A stretch of DNA of 46,354 bases from Treponema sp. (GCA_031267685.1 JAIRYV010000083.1:1-46354), one strand, 5' to 3'. Positions 17,008 through 26,369 are shown, counted from the stretch's first letter. Notes: generated by a model from the letters alone, not told the origin. Numbers and translations are program-made.

Positions 17008-18528
17008 GTGGCTAAAGCTATTGAGATGCTGAATATTACCAAAGTCTTTCCGGGAGTCATTGCCAATGACCGGGTTTGCTTTGAGGTTGAGGAAGGCGAG
17101 ATTCACGCGCTCTTGGGGGAAAATGGCGCGGGAAAGTCTACGCTCATGTCCATACTGTTCGGCCTGTATGAAGCGGACGAGGGCATCATCAGGATACGAG
17201 GCCAGGAGGCGCATATCCATAGCCCCAATGACGCAACTGCGCTCAGAATCGGCATGGTTCACCAACACTTTAAGCTAGTGCATAACTTCACCGTAACAGA
17301 AAACATCGTGCTGGGGCTGGAGCCGCGCGACAAGTGGGGCAAGCTCGACCTGGAAAGCGCACGCCAGCGGGTTGCATCGCTGTCAAAACGCTACGGCCTT
17401 GCTGTTGATCCAAAGGCGCGCATTGAAAACATCACTGTCGGTATGCAGCAGCGGGTTGAGATACTCAAAATCCTCTACCGAGATGCGGATATCCTCATCT
17501 TTGACGAGCCAAGCGCTGTACTTACGCCACAGGAGATCGATGAACTGTTAGCAATCTTTCACAGGCTCAAGGATGAAGGGAAGACCATCATCTTTATCAC
17601 GCACAAGCTCAAGGAGATAAAAGCCATCGCGGACCGGTGTACGATACTGCGGCAGGGAAAGCATATCACTACGGTAAACATGTCTGACACCGAGGTTTCT
17701 GAAGACACGCTCGCAGAACTGATGGTAGGACGTGTCGTGAGTTTCCGCATTGGCAAGAGACCAGCAATGCTCAGAGACGTGGTTTTGCGGATAGAAAACC
17801 TGACGGTCATGGGTGCGCATGGTGTTCCGGCGGTGCGTAATCTCTCGCTTGATGTTTTCGCCGGCGAGATCATGGGTATCGCCGGTGTAGACGGGAATGG
17901 ACAGGCGGAGCTTGTTGCCGCCATCGCTGGTCTGGAGCCGGTGAAGAGTGGCCGTATCTTGCTCAATAGTAAGAATATCAGCCATGAGAGCATCCGCACG
18001 CGCATCCTCGCAGGAATGGGCATGGTGCCAGAGGATCGCCATAAGTATGGACTGGTACTGGACTTCCGTGTTGATGAGAACCTTATCCTCAAGACCTTTC
18101 GAGAGAAGCGCTTTTCGAACCGGTTTGGCTTTCTGCGGTTTCCTTCTATATATAAGCACGCGGCAGACCGGATTGCGGAGTTCGACATACGCGCTGGAAA
18201 CGGCGGCGCTACCCTGACGCGGAGTATGTCTGGCGGCAATCAGCAGAAGGTGATTATTGCCCGTGAGATTAACCTTTCGCCGCGCTTACTCATTGTATCG
18301 CAGCCCACACGTGGTCTTGATGTAGGCGCTATAGAATACATACACCAGCGTATTATCGCGGAGAGGGACAAGGGGCAGGCTGTCTTACTGGTATCGTTTG
18401 AGCTGGACGAGTTACTCAGCCTCTGCGATCGCATTGCTGCTCTGTCCAAAGGTGCCATAGTAGGCGTGGTGAACGCCGCCAAAACCGATGAGCGTCGCAT
18501 TGGCGCCATGATGGGCGGCATTACTTAG
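17008..18528 (+). CDS. Double ABC ATPase for nucleoside or simple sugar uptake (YufO/RbsA type)
   Basis: A 506-residue fused ATPase. The first domain has Walker A GENGAGKST (37-45), the ABC signature ITVGMQQRVEIL and Walker B ILIFDEPSAVLTP. The second has a degenerate Walker A (GVDGNGQAE) and SMSGGNQQKVI, the normal asymmetry of this family. MVPEDRHKYGLVLDF points to the BmpA/YufN-linked nucleoside subgroup. The start is GTG 17008 with AAAGGA upstream. Permease and binding-protein genes that normally follow are absent: a repeat-rich region and opposite-strand genes come next. Confidence 0.88.
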   Translation: MAKAIEMLNITKVFPGVIANDRVCFEVEEGEIHALLGENGAGKSTLMSILFGLYEADEGIIRIRGQEAHIHSPNDATALRIGMVHQHFKLVHNFTVTENIVLGLEPRDKWGKLDLESARQRVASLSKRYGLAVDPKARIENITVGMQQRVEILKILYRDADILIFDEPSAVLTPQEIDELLAIFHRLKDEGKTIIFITHKLKEIKAIADRCTILRQGKHITTVNMSDTEVSEDTLAELMVGRVVSFRIGKRPAMLRDVVLRIENLTVMGAHGVPAVRNLSLDVFAGEIMGIAGVDGNGQAELVAAIAGLEPVKSGRILLNSKNISHESIRTRILAGMGMVPEDRHKYGLVLDFRVDENLILKTFREKRFSNRFGFLRFPSIYKHAADRIAEFDIRAGNGGATLTRSMSGGNQQKVIIAREINLSPRLLIVSQPTRGLDVGAIEYIHQRIIAERDKGQAVLLVSFELDELLSLCDRIAALSKGAIVGVVNAAKTDERRIGAMMGGIT

Positions 18529-18540
18529 ATATAGCAATCT

Positions 18541-18650
18541 TGCCGTGAAACATCTTGATACGGTACTATCAAACACTTTGATACGGTGGTGTCTGACACT
18601 TGATGATGTCTGAAGGAGTACCCTGAAACGAGGCTTTCAGACATCTTCAC
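18541..18650. repeat. Intergenic cluster of dispersed hairpin repeats
   Basis: Contains TTGATA-CGGTAC-TATCAA (18555-18572), a truncated copy of the same (TTTGATACGGTG), GTGTCTGACAC, and nested hairpins GATGTCTGAA (18605-18614) with TTCAGACATC (18636-18645) enclosing CTGAAA...TTTCAG. About 28 bases match 45809-45838 with compensatory changes in the stem. It separates the ABC ATPase from the opposite-strand phosphodiesterase. Confidence 0.7.
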
Positions 18651-18713
18651 AGCTGCCTGTGTGTTTGGCATAAGTTCAGGCTTATGGCTATTTTTTCTGA
18701 CGATAAAGCCTTG

Positions 18714-19289
18714 CTAGTAGGAACCTGGTAAGTCCCAGCTGGATATGCGCCGGAAACTTCGTCCCCGCAAGAAAGGTGCGAACCCGCCAAGCTCAATAGC
18801 CCAGTAGTGAATATCAAACCATTCGTCCGTGGGGCAGCTAATCGTGGCAAAGGACGCGGGCGCGTTTGGACGAGGACGTCCCGCGCTTCCTGGGTTCAGC
18901 GCAAGGATGCCGTTGATCTCGTCCCAAAAGGCCATGTGAGTATGCCCGTACAAGGCGACCTCCGCACCCGCCGCCTGTGCATGAACAATCAGCGACGAAA
19001 GGCTTTCCTTAACCCTGTTTATATGCCCATGACAGAGGAAGAACCTATGTCCTGCGAATTCCAGCGTTGTGGAAAGAGGGACATCGCTCTGCCAATCCCC
19101 GTTGCCATGAACCATGTTCCATGTTGGATAAAAACCAGCAAGGTCTGATGCGTATGCAAGATCACTGATTCCATCGCCCAGAAAAACAAACGCGCCAATA
19201 TCGCGGCACTTTACCCAGTGCAGAATCGCAGCAAGAGAACTGTAGTTGCTATGGGAATCCGAAACTACCAGCATGGTTGGCGCTTTCAT
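18714..19289 (-). CDS. YfcE/MJ0936-family metallophosphoesterase
   Basis: A 191-residue calcineurin-like phosphoesterase. Metal-binding motifs are in order: SDSHSN, GDGISD, HGNGDW, CHGHIN and YGHTH. The family hydrolyses phosphodiesters or phosphomonoesters with Mn or similar metals; the physiological substrate is unclear. It is 3 bases after the DUF2156 gene and probably shares its message. Confidence 0.88.
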   Translation of the reverse strand: MKAPTMLVVSDSHSNYSSLAAILHWVKCRDIGAFVFLGDGISDLAYASDLAGFYPTWNMVHGNGDWQSDVPLSTTLEFAGHRFFLCHGHINRVKESLSSLIVHAQAAGAEVALYGHTHMAFWDEINGILALNPGSAGRPRPNAPASFATISCPTDEWFDIHYWAIELGGFAPFLRGRSFRRISSWDLPGSY

Positions 19290-19292
19290 GGT

Positions 19293-20171
19293 TTATAGCC
19301 CCTTCAAGCGTCCAATGCGCTTACGCACAAAGCCCACAGGCCGATAGGTCATCTTTGCCTGACGTAAGCCCTCGTTACCGAGGTCCTGTTCGCGATTGAT
19401 GTGGACGCAGGTTTCAGGTAGGGACGCGGCAAAGGCTTGGTTGATAAACTGATAGATGCCTTTGTATTCGTCGATGCCCTTCTCAAAATGAATGGCGAAC
19501 ATCGAGCCACCGGCAAGACTTTCCCCAAGGCACCAGCCAGTCGGACGACCATTGATATAGTACATGGCTCCTTGCATACCAAACTCGTCAAAGTGTTCCA
19601 GCACTTCACGGGAGGCCACATAGTCGCCCTCGTCGCCCTTATCCCTATGCCAGCGCTCAAGGACTTTAAGCGCGTCTGGCGCCAGCCCCGCGTCTAAGGG
19701 CTTTACCTCATAGTTATAGGCGTTAAGAAAGGCGTTTACCAGATTCCGCTTCTTGTGAAACTTCTTGCCAGACAGTTCAGCAAGCTCGGTTCTGAGGTAG
19801 AGATAGTCGAAGTTGTCCCGATCCTCGCTCAGTTCTATGCCCCATTCCCCGACGCGTTCCTCACTGCCCGCGAGTACCGAGTCAGGGATGTTCTTCCAGT
19901 AATCGTGGTCTGTGAAGAGGCTGGCAAGCGTTTCATGGTCTGGGAGAGCGCACGGGGTCATAAAGAAGCGATGCCCGTCCCGTTCACCGGAGATAAGTAA
20001 ATCACCGTCTCTGCTCAGGCAGACTTGATAGCCATAACGCTTCCTGAACAGGTAAAGGTTAGCGAAGGTATATTCTGAAACACCATCCTGCGTTTTGCAG
20101 AGCTGATCTTGAATCAGTCTCTGAAATTCAAAGCTAATAGGCACAAATTCAGGATAACAATGTATTAACAT
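19293..20171 (-). CDS. DUF2156 (phosphatidylglycerol lysyltransferase C-terminal-like) protein
   Basis: A soluble GNAT-fold protein of 292 residues from ATG 20171 (298 if TTG 20189 is used). Family blocks include FANLYLFRKRYGYQ, SGKKFHKKRNLVNAFL, the second acetyltransferase-like region YYINGRPTGWCLGESL and the C-terminal FINQAFAASLPETCVHINREQDLGNEGLRQAKMTY (residues split across the block). Relatives transfer aminoacyl groups to lipids, but stand-alone forms such as this are uncharacterised. No strong ribosome binding site precedes either start. Confidence 0.83.
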   Translation of the reverse strand: MLIHCYPEFVPISFEFQRLIQDQLCKTQDGVSEYTFANLYLFRKRYGYQVCLSRDGDLLISGERDGHRFFMTPCALPDHETLASLFTDHDYWKNIPDSVLAGSEERVGEWGIELSEDRDNFDYLYLRTELAELSGKKFHKKRNLVNAFLNAYNYEVKPLDAGLAPDALKVLERWHRDKGDEGDYVASREVLEHFDEFGMQGAMYYINGRPTGWCLGESLAGGSMFAIHFEKGIDEYKGIYQFINQAFAASLPETCVHINREQDLGNEGLRQAKMTYRPVGFVRKRIGRLKGL

Positions 20172-20270
20172 GAGACTAGCATACTTCAAATACGGCTAAA
20201 TGCAAAGTGAAGCTCCCAAAGAGAGGCTTCAGCGTTGCTGTGTAGCAAGTCTCATGCTCAAAGATATTGG

Positions 20271-20405
20271 CTATTCCAATTCGATTGTTTCGATTTCAAA
20301 TACGGGAATCACCGCTTGTTCCGATGTTTTCCCGGGTTGGTCAAAAGCTCTGATAAAAGTAACAGCCGCAATCAAAGCAATAAGTATCAACACTAACTTC
20401 CGCAT
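20271..20405 (-). CDS. Small single-span membrane or secreted peptide, 44 residues
   Basis: A short open frame starting MRKLVLILIALIAAVTFIRA and ending EIETIELE, preceded by an excellent GGAGGAATT ribosome binding site before ATG 20405. One hydrophobic segment at residues 4-18 and an acidic tail. Too short for routine gene callers. It sits between the M23 peptidase and DUF2156 genes on the same strand. No family recognised. Confidence 0.6.
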   Translation of the reverse strand: MRKLVLILIALIAAVTFIRAFDQPGKTSEQAVIPVFEIETIELE

Positions 20406-20499
20406 AATTCCTCCGCACGGGACTTTTTCAATGCCCGGTAGTATACGTCTTTATCCTGTTTGTTTCAATCCATGCGCTTCTATGGCGCGTGGCTCAATG

Positions 20500-20533
20500 C
20501 CTCAGAACGCGGGTTTTCCCCGCACTCTGAGGC
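20500..20533. terminator. Large hairpin downstream of the M23 gene
   Basis: CCTCAGA and CTGAGG arms enclose GCGGG/CCCGC around TTTT, giving a long imperfect stem right after the stop of the M23 peptidase gene. A T run follows only on the plus strand (GGGATTTTTT). It may end minus-strand transcripts by structure or belong to another dispersed repeat. Confidence 0.4.
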
Positions 20534-20542
20534 TGGGATTTT

Positions 20543-21853
20543 TTACTTTAAAAATTCAAGCGGGTCAACAGCCCGTCCATTCTTGAATAAGGCAAAATGG
20601 AGGTGTGGGCCTGTACTCCTTCCGGTACTACCAACCTCACCAATCTTGACACCCTGATCCACTGAGGTTCCTTGGGCTACCGAGATAGCGCTCATGTGTC
20701 CATACATGCTCTGATAGCCATTACTATGAGTAATGATGACAAATTTTCCATATATTGCATTCTGTCCGGCAGAGGAAACCGTACCCTTCATTGAAGCCTT
20801 TATTGGCGTTCCGAGAGCTGCCGCGATGTCCAGCGCCGTGTGATACGTTCTTGCGCCGGTAATAGGGTCGTCCCGCCAACCAAAGGGAGAGGTCAGGCGC
20901 CCTCGTATTGGATAGACAAAGGATTCGCCTCCAATACTTATGCCCAGAGCCTTGTTAAGATCATCTTTCTTCATCTTTGCGCCCGGGATAAACAATACTG
21001 TATCTATCTTTATGTTTGAATCCTGAATATCGTTAGCATCCAGAATCGCGGTAAAAGGAACACCCATGGTCTTTGAGATTTTTTCTAAGGTATCGCCCCG
21101 TTTAACCGTGTAAGGAATCCCATCCATGTTGGGGATTTTGAGCTTTTCACCAATTCTGAGTAGACCAGCGTTGGTAATGTTATTGGAAGCAATGATAGCG
21201 TCCATTGAAAGCGCGTATTCCTGAGCAATGCCGGAGATAGTATCTCCCCGTTGCACTATGTACTCTTCCCACTCAAAGGTTTCCATTATGTTAAGGGAAA
21301 CGATCTCGTTGACGCCTGAGGTAGATGTAGAGAGGCCAGCATAGAATTCCATACTGGAATTGATCTGCTTGTCGTTGGTTCCGGGTTCAAGGCTGATAGT
21401 GCCTGCGCTCCAGGGGAACAGCGCCAGTCTCTGAGTAACGCCTGCTTCCGGCCAATTAAGTGCGATAATGGAGAAAGCGACCAATCCGCCTATGACGAAT
21501 AGGGGTACGAGCAGAGCCAAGTGGAGGCCCTGACGAGGGAGCGGCGCGGGCTTGATGTCAGAATGGATCACCCGCATATTTGCCTGTGTATTTGCCGACG
21601 AGACCAAATTCGGCATATATGCACGAGACACTGCCCCACTTGAGCCGTTTCTCTTATATCGATCCGGCGAAATCGGATTTTGCTTGATCTGTTGGATCAA
21701 CGGATTTGTGTTAGAACCGATGGGTAAATCATAACGCTGAAGCGCATACACAGACGAGCGTTCAGAGTGTTCTTTAAGCGACTGTTCCCCAATGGGCGGG
21801 GTAACATATCTCTGCCTTTTAACTTGCTGTTGGATCAATAATTCACGCGTCAT
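20543..21853 (-). CDS. LysM-M23 envelope peptidase
   Basis: A 436-residue protein with a long polar cytoplasmic N-terminus, one membrane segment (about 111-131), two LysM domains (about 198-242 and 247-290) that bind peptidoglycan, and a C-terminal M23 metallopeptidase. Zinc ligands are visible: His 338 and Asp 342 in YHTALD, His 419 in GPHLHF, plus His 386. It would cleave peptidoglycan cross-bridges or act as an EnvC/NlpD-like regulator at division. It is divergent from lepB and close to a division PBP gene, consistent with an envelope role. Confidence 0.9.
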   Translation of the reverse strand: MTRELLIQQQVKRQRYVTPPIGEQSLKEHSERSSVYALQRYDLPIGSNTNPLIQQIKQNPISPDRYKRNGSSGAVSRAYMPNLVSSANTQANMRVIHSDIKPAPLPRQGLHLALLVPLFVIGGLVAFSIIALNWPEAGVTQRLALFPWSAGTISLEPGTNDKQINSSMEFYAGLSTSTSGVNEIVSLNIMETFEWEEYIVQRGDTISGIAQEYALSMDAIIASNNITNAGLLRIGEKLKIPNMDGIPYTVKRGDTLEKISKTMGVPFTAILDANDIQDSNIKIDTVLFIPGAKMKKDDLNKALGISIGGESFVYPIRGRLTSPFGWRDDPITGARTYHTALDIAAALGTPIKASMKGTVSSAGQNAIYGKFVIITHSNGYQSMYGHMSAISVAQGTSVDQGVKIGEVGSTGRSTGPHLHFALFKNGRAVDPLEFLK

Positions 21854-21863
21854 GGGTACTTTA

Positions 21864-21892
21864 TCGACACAAAAAAAGGGAATGATTATACT
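21864..21892 (+). promoter_or_regulatory. Promoter of the lepB-PBP operon
   Basis: TCGACA (21864-21869), 17 bases, TATACT (21887-21892). Start expected near 21899, leaving a 12-base leader (AGGAACTAGACG) before the ATG at 21911. It overlaps the 5' end region of the divergent M23 gene. Confidence 0.55.
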
Positions 21893-21910
21893 AGACTTAG
21901 GAACTAGACG

Positions 21911-22312
21911 ATGGAAAACACAGTTACGGATCGGGAAATGGGTCGGGCGATTCTGGCCGCGTTCTTTATCGCGCTGATGATAAAGCTATTCATTTTTGAT
22001 TTTGTGATCACCGAGGGACAGTCCATGTTGCCGGCCATACAGCCGGGTACAGTTCTCATGGTTGACCGGTGTTACTATGGTCTGCGCTTTCCCTGGTCAG
22101 AGCGCTATCTTTTTTTCTGGGCAATGCCAAAGAAGGGCGATGTGGTCATTTTTTACACGCCTATGGGGGATATTGCGGTGAAGCGTTGCGCTGGTATCAC
22201 GGCAAACGGCCAGTTCATCGCGCTTGGGGACAATAGCCTGCAATCGTACGACTCTCGTTCTTACGGACCTATTCCGATACACAGTATAATAGGAAAAGTT
22301 TTGGGGAATTGA
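21911..22312 (+). CDS. lepB: Type I signal peptidase
   Basis: A compact 133-residue S26 signal peptidase. One N-terminal membrane segment (about 13-34), catalytic Ser 38 in EGQSMLPAI, catalytic Lys 91 in IAVKRCAG, and the conserved box GDNSLQSYDSRSYGPI near the end. It removes signal peptides from secreted proteins at the outer face of the inner membrane. The periplasmic insert of larger LepB proteins is missing. The stop codon abuts the GTG start of the PBP gene, so the two form an operon. Confidence 0.92.
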   Translation: MENTVTDREMGRAILAAFFIALMIKLFIFDFVITEGQSMLPAIQPGTVLMVDRCYYGLRFPWSERYLFFWAMPKKGDVVIFYTPMGDIAVKRCAGITANGQFIALGDNSLQSYDSRSYGPIPIHSIIGKVLGN

Positions 22313-24199
22313 GTGAATAGGGAAATGTCTGCTAAAGAATCAAAAGGGTTTATCATTAAGCCGTGGCGGGTGAGCGCTTTTTGGGGCTTATTCATCATGC
22401 TCGCGGCGCTTATTCTGGTTCGCTATGGCAGGCTCATGCTTGATCCAAACAACCAGGAAGCTGTGGTTCCAGAGCGAAGCAATGCTGAGCGTGGCGCCAT
22501 CCTCGACCGAAACGGCCACATTCTAGCTTTGCCCACCCGTCAGGGTAACGTTACGGTATGGCGGCCAGAGATCAGCGATCTTACGGTCTTCAGTCAGGCG
22601 CTCTCCCCGATATTGGATATGCCGGCTGCGGAAATCCACCGCCGAATCACTAACTCCTCCTCAGACTTTATCTATCTCAAGAGGCGGGTTGACCAGGATG
22701 TTATACAGCAAATTGAGGAACTCCAGAAGCAATCGCTCAAAGGAGTGAACATTGAGGCAGCTTCGGGGCGGGTCTATCCTGAGAAAACGCTGGCAAGCCA
22801 GATTCTGGGCTTTGTAGGGGATGAGGGCATGGGTCTTGAGGGAATTGAGTTTGCCTTTGAGAAAGACCTGAGCGCACAGGGAAACCTCAATGGGAATCAG
22901 GTTATCCTGACCATAGACGTCAACATCCAATACAAACTTGAGGAGATAGCGCGGGCAGCCCTGGTCGAGAATAACGCCGAGTCAGTCATGCTTATGGCAA
23001 TGGACCCGCGTACTGGCGATCTTCTGGGCGCAGCTTCTCTGCCTGACTTTGATCCTAACGACATCCGCTCCGCCAGTGAGAATGCCCTGACCTATCGTCC
23101 GGCGGTCTGGTCGTATGAGCCAGGCTCGGTGTTCAAGATTTTTTCCATTACCGCACTTCTTGACTCCGGCTCCATCACGGGTAACACGACCTTTGTCTGC
23201 AATGGCCACTACGAACACGTTACCGGACTGGGGGAACGGGTGGTGATCAACTGTCTGAGCGTTCATGGCAGGGTAAGCGCCAAAGAGATTCTGACCTACT
23301 CCTGTAATACTGGTGCTGCCTACGCATCCGACCGGATTGAAATCGATCCGTTTTATCAGACCTTACGGAACTTGGGCTTTGGCAGCAAAATTGGCGCGGG
23401 CAATCCTGGTGAAACCGCGGGCGTGCTTGCGAGTACACGTCAGTGGTCGGCGCGTTCCAAGCCGACTATCGCCATGGGTCAGGAAATTGCGGTATCCGCG
23501 CTCCAGATATTGCAGGCCGCCACTGCTGTGGCCAACGACGGTCTCCTCGTACAGCCTCGGGTGGTGTCCATGATCCGCTCAGAGGACGGCCAGATCGAAC
23601 GAGTCTTTGAGACCAGCACTCCGAGACAGGTGATCAAACCTGAAACCGCCCGGGCGATTCGTTCCTATATGGCTGACGTTACCTCGTCGGAAAATGGCAT
23701 TGCCTGGCGCGCCACTATGGAAGACCTTGCTATGTCGGTGAAAACTGGTACGGGACAGATGATCGATCCGCTCACCAATGCCTATTCTGAAACCGACTAT
23801 ATTGCCAGTTGTATTGCTATGCTCCCGGCAGATTCCCCTTCCCTGATTCTGTACATGGTGATCGTGAAGCCGCAAACTGGTTCTTATTATGGAAGCAGAA
23901 TCGCGGCGCCCCGCATCAGGGAAGCTGCCGAAGCCTTGGTTGATTATCTTGGAATCCCTCGTGGAAAGAACCAGCAACTCGATCACTCTGGCACGATTCT
24001 TCTTGAAAACAGCACCTCGCTGCTTGTTGACGGTGTGGTTCCTGACTTCACCGGTTATTCCAAACGCGAACTCATGCCGCTTCTGCTCCGCGACGACCTG
24101 CACATTGAGCTAAGGGGTGATGGCTGGGTTCGTTACCAGAATCCGCCCGTCGGAACCCCACTCACGTCTGATACCATCATCACGCTGGAACTGGAATAG
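22313..24199 (+). CDS. Penicillin-binding protein (class B, FtsI-like) with PASTA domain
   Basis: A 628-residue transpeptidase with a short cytoplasmic tail, one membrane segment (about 21-37), the class B dimerisation domain, and the penicillin-binding domain: SVFK (Ser 272, Lys 275), SCN (330-332) and KTGTG (from Lys 477). A PASTA domain follows at about 565-628 (VPDFTGYSKRELMPLLL). It cross-links septal peptidoglycan, most probably as the division-specific partner of FtsW. It begins with GTG directly after the lepB stop. Confidence 0.9.
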   Translation: MNREMSAKESKGFIIKPWRVSAFWGLFIMLAALILVRYGRLMLDPNNQEAVVPERSNAERGAILDRNGHILALPTRQGNVTVWRPEISDLTVFSQALSPILDMPAAEIHRRITNSSSDFIYLKRRVDQDVIQQIEELQKQSLKGVNIEAASGRVYPEKTLASQILGFVGDEGMGLEGIEFAFEKDLSAQGNLNGNQVILTIDVNIQYKLEEIARAALVENNAESVMLMAMDPRTGDLLGAASLPDFDPNDIRSASENALTYRPAVWSYEPGSVFKIFSITALLDSGSITGNTTFVCNGHYEHVTGLGERVVINCLSVHGRVSAKEILTYSCNTGAAYASDRIEIDPFYQTLRNLGFGSKIGAGNPGETAGVLASTRQWSARSKPTIAMGQEIAVSALQILQAATAVANDGLLVQPRVVSMIRSEDGQIERVFETSTPRQVIKPETARAIRSYMADVTSSENGIAWRATMEDLAMSVKTGTGQMIDPLTNAYSETDYIASCIAMLPADSPSLILYMVIVKPQTGSYYGSRIAAPRIREAAEALVDYLGIPRGKNQQLDHSGTILLENSTSLLVDGVVPDFTGYSKRELMPLLLRDDLHIELRGDGWVRYQNPPVGTPLTSDTIITLELE

Positions 24200-24242
24200 T
24201 CCATAGCCAATTCATTGGAAATATGTTATAGAAGAAGAATCT

Positions 24243-24344
24243 TTGAAGCAAACATTGATATGAACGTCCTTATAGAGGAATAGGGAAGAAACATTGAAGC
24301 AAACACTGATATGATCGTCCTTATAGAAAGATAAGAAGGAGAAA
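24243..24344. repeat. 51-bp imperfect tandem duplication in the recA leader
   Basis: Copies at 24243-24293 and 24294-24344 share TTGAAGCAAACA, TGATATGA and CGTCCTTATAGA blocks with a few substitutions. The second copy carries the recA ribosome binding site AAGAAGGAGAA; the first has the weaker AGGGAAGAA. The first copy is preceded by T to give TTTGAAGCAAA, a small palindrome. Confidence 0.8.
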
Positions 24345-24347
24345 AAC

Positions 24348-25553
24348 ATGGCAAGGATGAATGATTCTGAAAAACCCAAGGGGAATCCCTTGAGTTCAAA
24401 TGAAGAAAAGGCAAAAGCGCTGGAGGCTGCCCGTCTCCAGATTGAGAAACAGTTTGGTTCTGGCTCAATTATGAAGCTGGGGGATCATGCCAACGCGATT
24501 GGCATTGAGGTTATTCCATCTGGTTCCATACTGCTGGATGAGGCGCTGGGCATTGGCGGCTATCCGCGTGGGCGCATCGTTGAAATCTACGGGCCAGAGT
24601 CTTCGGGTAAGACAACGCTGGCGCTCCATGCCATTGCTGAGGCCCAGAAACTGGGGGGTATTGCCGCGTTTGTTGACGCAGAACACGCCTTGGACCCGGT
24701 TTACGCAAAAAACCTCGGTGTCAATATCGAGGAGTTGTGGATTTCCCAGCCGGACAACGGCGAACAGGCACTTGAGATCACAGAAAGCCTGGTGCGTTCT
24801 GGCGCGGTGGACGTGATCGTGGTAGATTCAGTGGCGGCATTGACTCCGCGGTCGGAAATTGATGGCGACATGGGTGATGCTCAGATGGGGCTTCAGGCGC
24901 GGCTGATGAGTCAGGCCATGCGGAAGCTGACTGCCATTATTGGTAAGTCCCACGCTATTCTCATCTTCATCAACCAGATTCGCATGAAGATCGGGGTTAT
25001 GTTTGGGAACCCAGAAACTACCACCGGTGGTAACGCGCTCAAGTTCTACGCTTCGATACGGCTTGAGGTGCGCAAGGTTGAGACCATTGAGAAGGGAGAC
25101 TCTGATGCTATTGGAAACCGTGTACGGGTCAAGGTCTTGAAGAACAAAGTCGCGCCGCCGTTCAGACGCGCCGAGCTTGAAATTATATTCGGCAAAGGTG
25201 TTTCCTCAGCGGCAAGTATCCTTGATGCGGCGGTCAAGTACGAGATTATCGACAAAAAAGGCGCCTGGTATGCCTATGGCGAGGAAAAGGTTGGACAGGG
25301 ACGGGACAACGCCAGAATCTATCTTGAGGAACACCCAGAGTTTACCAAAGAGGTAGAGGCTAAAGTGCGTAAACTCATGTTCCCGGATAAGGACGCGCCC
25401 GCTGCTTCTCAAGAGGCAGCGGCAGCCAATGCTACGAGTGCGCCTAACACGGAAACAAGCAACGAAAATGAACCAGTCGTGAAGCGTGGCGTGGGTCGCC
25501 CGCGCAAGTCTCTGGAGCAGACGCCCGCAATGGCGGCTCTCGAAGACGAATAG
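24348..25553 (+). CDS. recA: Recombinase RecA
   Basis: A 401-residue RecA. Walker A GPESSGKT at 82-89, the LAGSGS-like block [12 protein letters not shown], Walker [18 protein letters not shown], and loop regions [19 protein letters not shown]. It forms filaments on single-stranded DNA for strand exchange and SOS-type signalling. The C-terminus is extended and Ala/acid rich with a GVGRPRKS (AT-hook-like) stretch. Strong ribosome binding site; its leader carries a 51-bp duplication; a clear terminator follows. Confidence 0.98.
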   Translation: MARMNDSEKPKGNPLSSNEEKAKALEAARLQIEKQFGSGSIMKLGDHANAIGIEVIPSGSILLDEALGIGGYPRGRIVEIYGPESSGKTTLALHAIAEAQKLGGIAAFVDAEHALDPVYAKNLGVNIEELWISQPDNGEQALEITESLVRSGAVDVIVVDSVAALTPRSEIDGDMGDAQMGLQARLMSQAMRKLTAIIGKSHAILIFINQIRMKIGVMFGNPETTTGGNALKFYASIRLEVRKVETIEKGDSDAIGNRVRVKVLKNKVAPPFRRAELEIIFGKGVSSAASILDAAVKYEIIDKKGAWYAYGEEKVGQGRDNARIYLEEHPEFTKEVEAKVRKLMFPDKDAPAASQEAAAANATSAPNTETSNENEPVVKRGVGRPRKSLEQTPAMAALEDE

Positions 25554-25554
25554 C

Positions 25555-25585
25555 AAAAAGCGCCCTCAAACAGGGGGCGCTTTTT
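25555..25585. terminator. Bidirectional intrinsic terminator after recA
   Basis: AAAAAGCGCCC and GGGGCGCTTTTT pair around an 8-base loop, with A run before and T run after, directly between the convergent recA and lipoprotein genes. It should work on both strands. Confidence 0.92.
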
Positions 25586-25588
25586 AGA

Positions 25589-26293
25589 TCACCAGTTCAC
25601 CTGATAGTCTAAGTCGCGTTCAAGCACGAGCAGGTCAAGAAGGGGGATGTCGAATTCAGCGCGATTATCAACAGCCACGCCTCCTTTGATGGCAATAACC
25701 GTACCAGGGAAGGCGATTGAGGCGCGGATACGGGCAGCAGCCATCTCGTCAGCCACTGGTTTCCCATATATATTACTTACCAGATCGAGATAGTCGGCGC
25801 GGGAAAGCGTTTCGCCGGTAACGACTGGCGCCATGAGCGCAGTAAGGTAATCAACTATGTCTCGTGATATAAGCGGAATGATCTGAGGCCCTGAACTCCG
25901 GTCCAGATGTATGGTGATTTGCCCACCCGCGCCGCTTTGCTCGTAAGTGATAAAACGGGTCGTCACTACCCGTGAAGGGATGGCCAGAAACTCATCAACA
26001 CGGTATAGGCTGATCGTCCCCTCAATGGTTGAACTGTTTACATTAGTGAAAGACACGGCCTTGATCCCCGGTGCAACAGCCATAGAGCGCCCGATAGAGG
26101 GGCCGTCAATGATTTGAGTACCGGTTCCACCGCTTACACGGGACAAGGCACGAATGAGCGTAGCTATACGCGGCTCCAGAGCGGCGCGAAGAGTGACATC
26201 AGCGGAAGCATCAACATTAAGGGAACCATTGATTTGAGCGGAACAGGACGCAAAAAACGCAACAACGAACAGACTGAGCAAAATATGTTTCAT
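25589..26293 (-). CDS. Uncharacterised lipoprotein
   Basis: A 234-residue protein with a lipoprotein signal peptide (MKHILLSLFVVAFFASC, acylated Cys 17). The mature protein has no recognised domain; it alternates short strands and helices and contains INGSLNVDASADVTL near the start. I recall similar short treponemal lipoproteins of unknown function. It is transcribed away from tRNA-Val, whose 3' end is only a few bases upstream of ATG 26293. Confidence 0.75.
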   Translation of the reverse strand: MKHILLSLFVVAFFASCSAQINGSLNVDASADVTLRAALEPRIATLIRALSRVSGGTGTQIIDGPSIGRSMAVAPGIKAVSFTNVNSSTIEGTISLYRVDEFLAIPSRVVTTRFITYEQSGAGGQITIHLDRSSGPQIIPLISRDIVDYLTALMAPVVTGETLSRADYLDLVSNIYGKPVADEMAAARIRASIAFPGTVIAIKGGVAVDNRAEFDIPLLDLLVLERDLDYQVNW

Positions 26294-26296
26294 GTA

Positions 26297-26369
26297 TGGA
26301 CGATGCTGGATTTGAACCAGCGACTTCTACCGTGTGAAGGTAGCACTCTCGCCACTGAGTTAATCGTCC
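26297..26369 (-). tRNA. tRNA-Val (CAC)
   Basis: The minus strand folds as a full cloverleaf: acceptor GGACGAT/ATCGTCC, D stem ACTC/GAGT, anticodon stem CTACC/GGTAG with loop TTCACAC, T arm GCTGG-TTCAAAT-CCAGC, discriminator A. The anticodon CAC reads the valine codon GTG. CCA is not encoded. Confidence 0.95.

Noticed and set aside
20200-20586. 128-residue plus-strand ORF
   Set aside because: Antisense to the small 44-residue gene and the M23 gene end, without ribosome binding site or recognisable domain.
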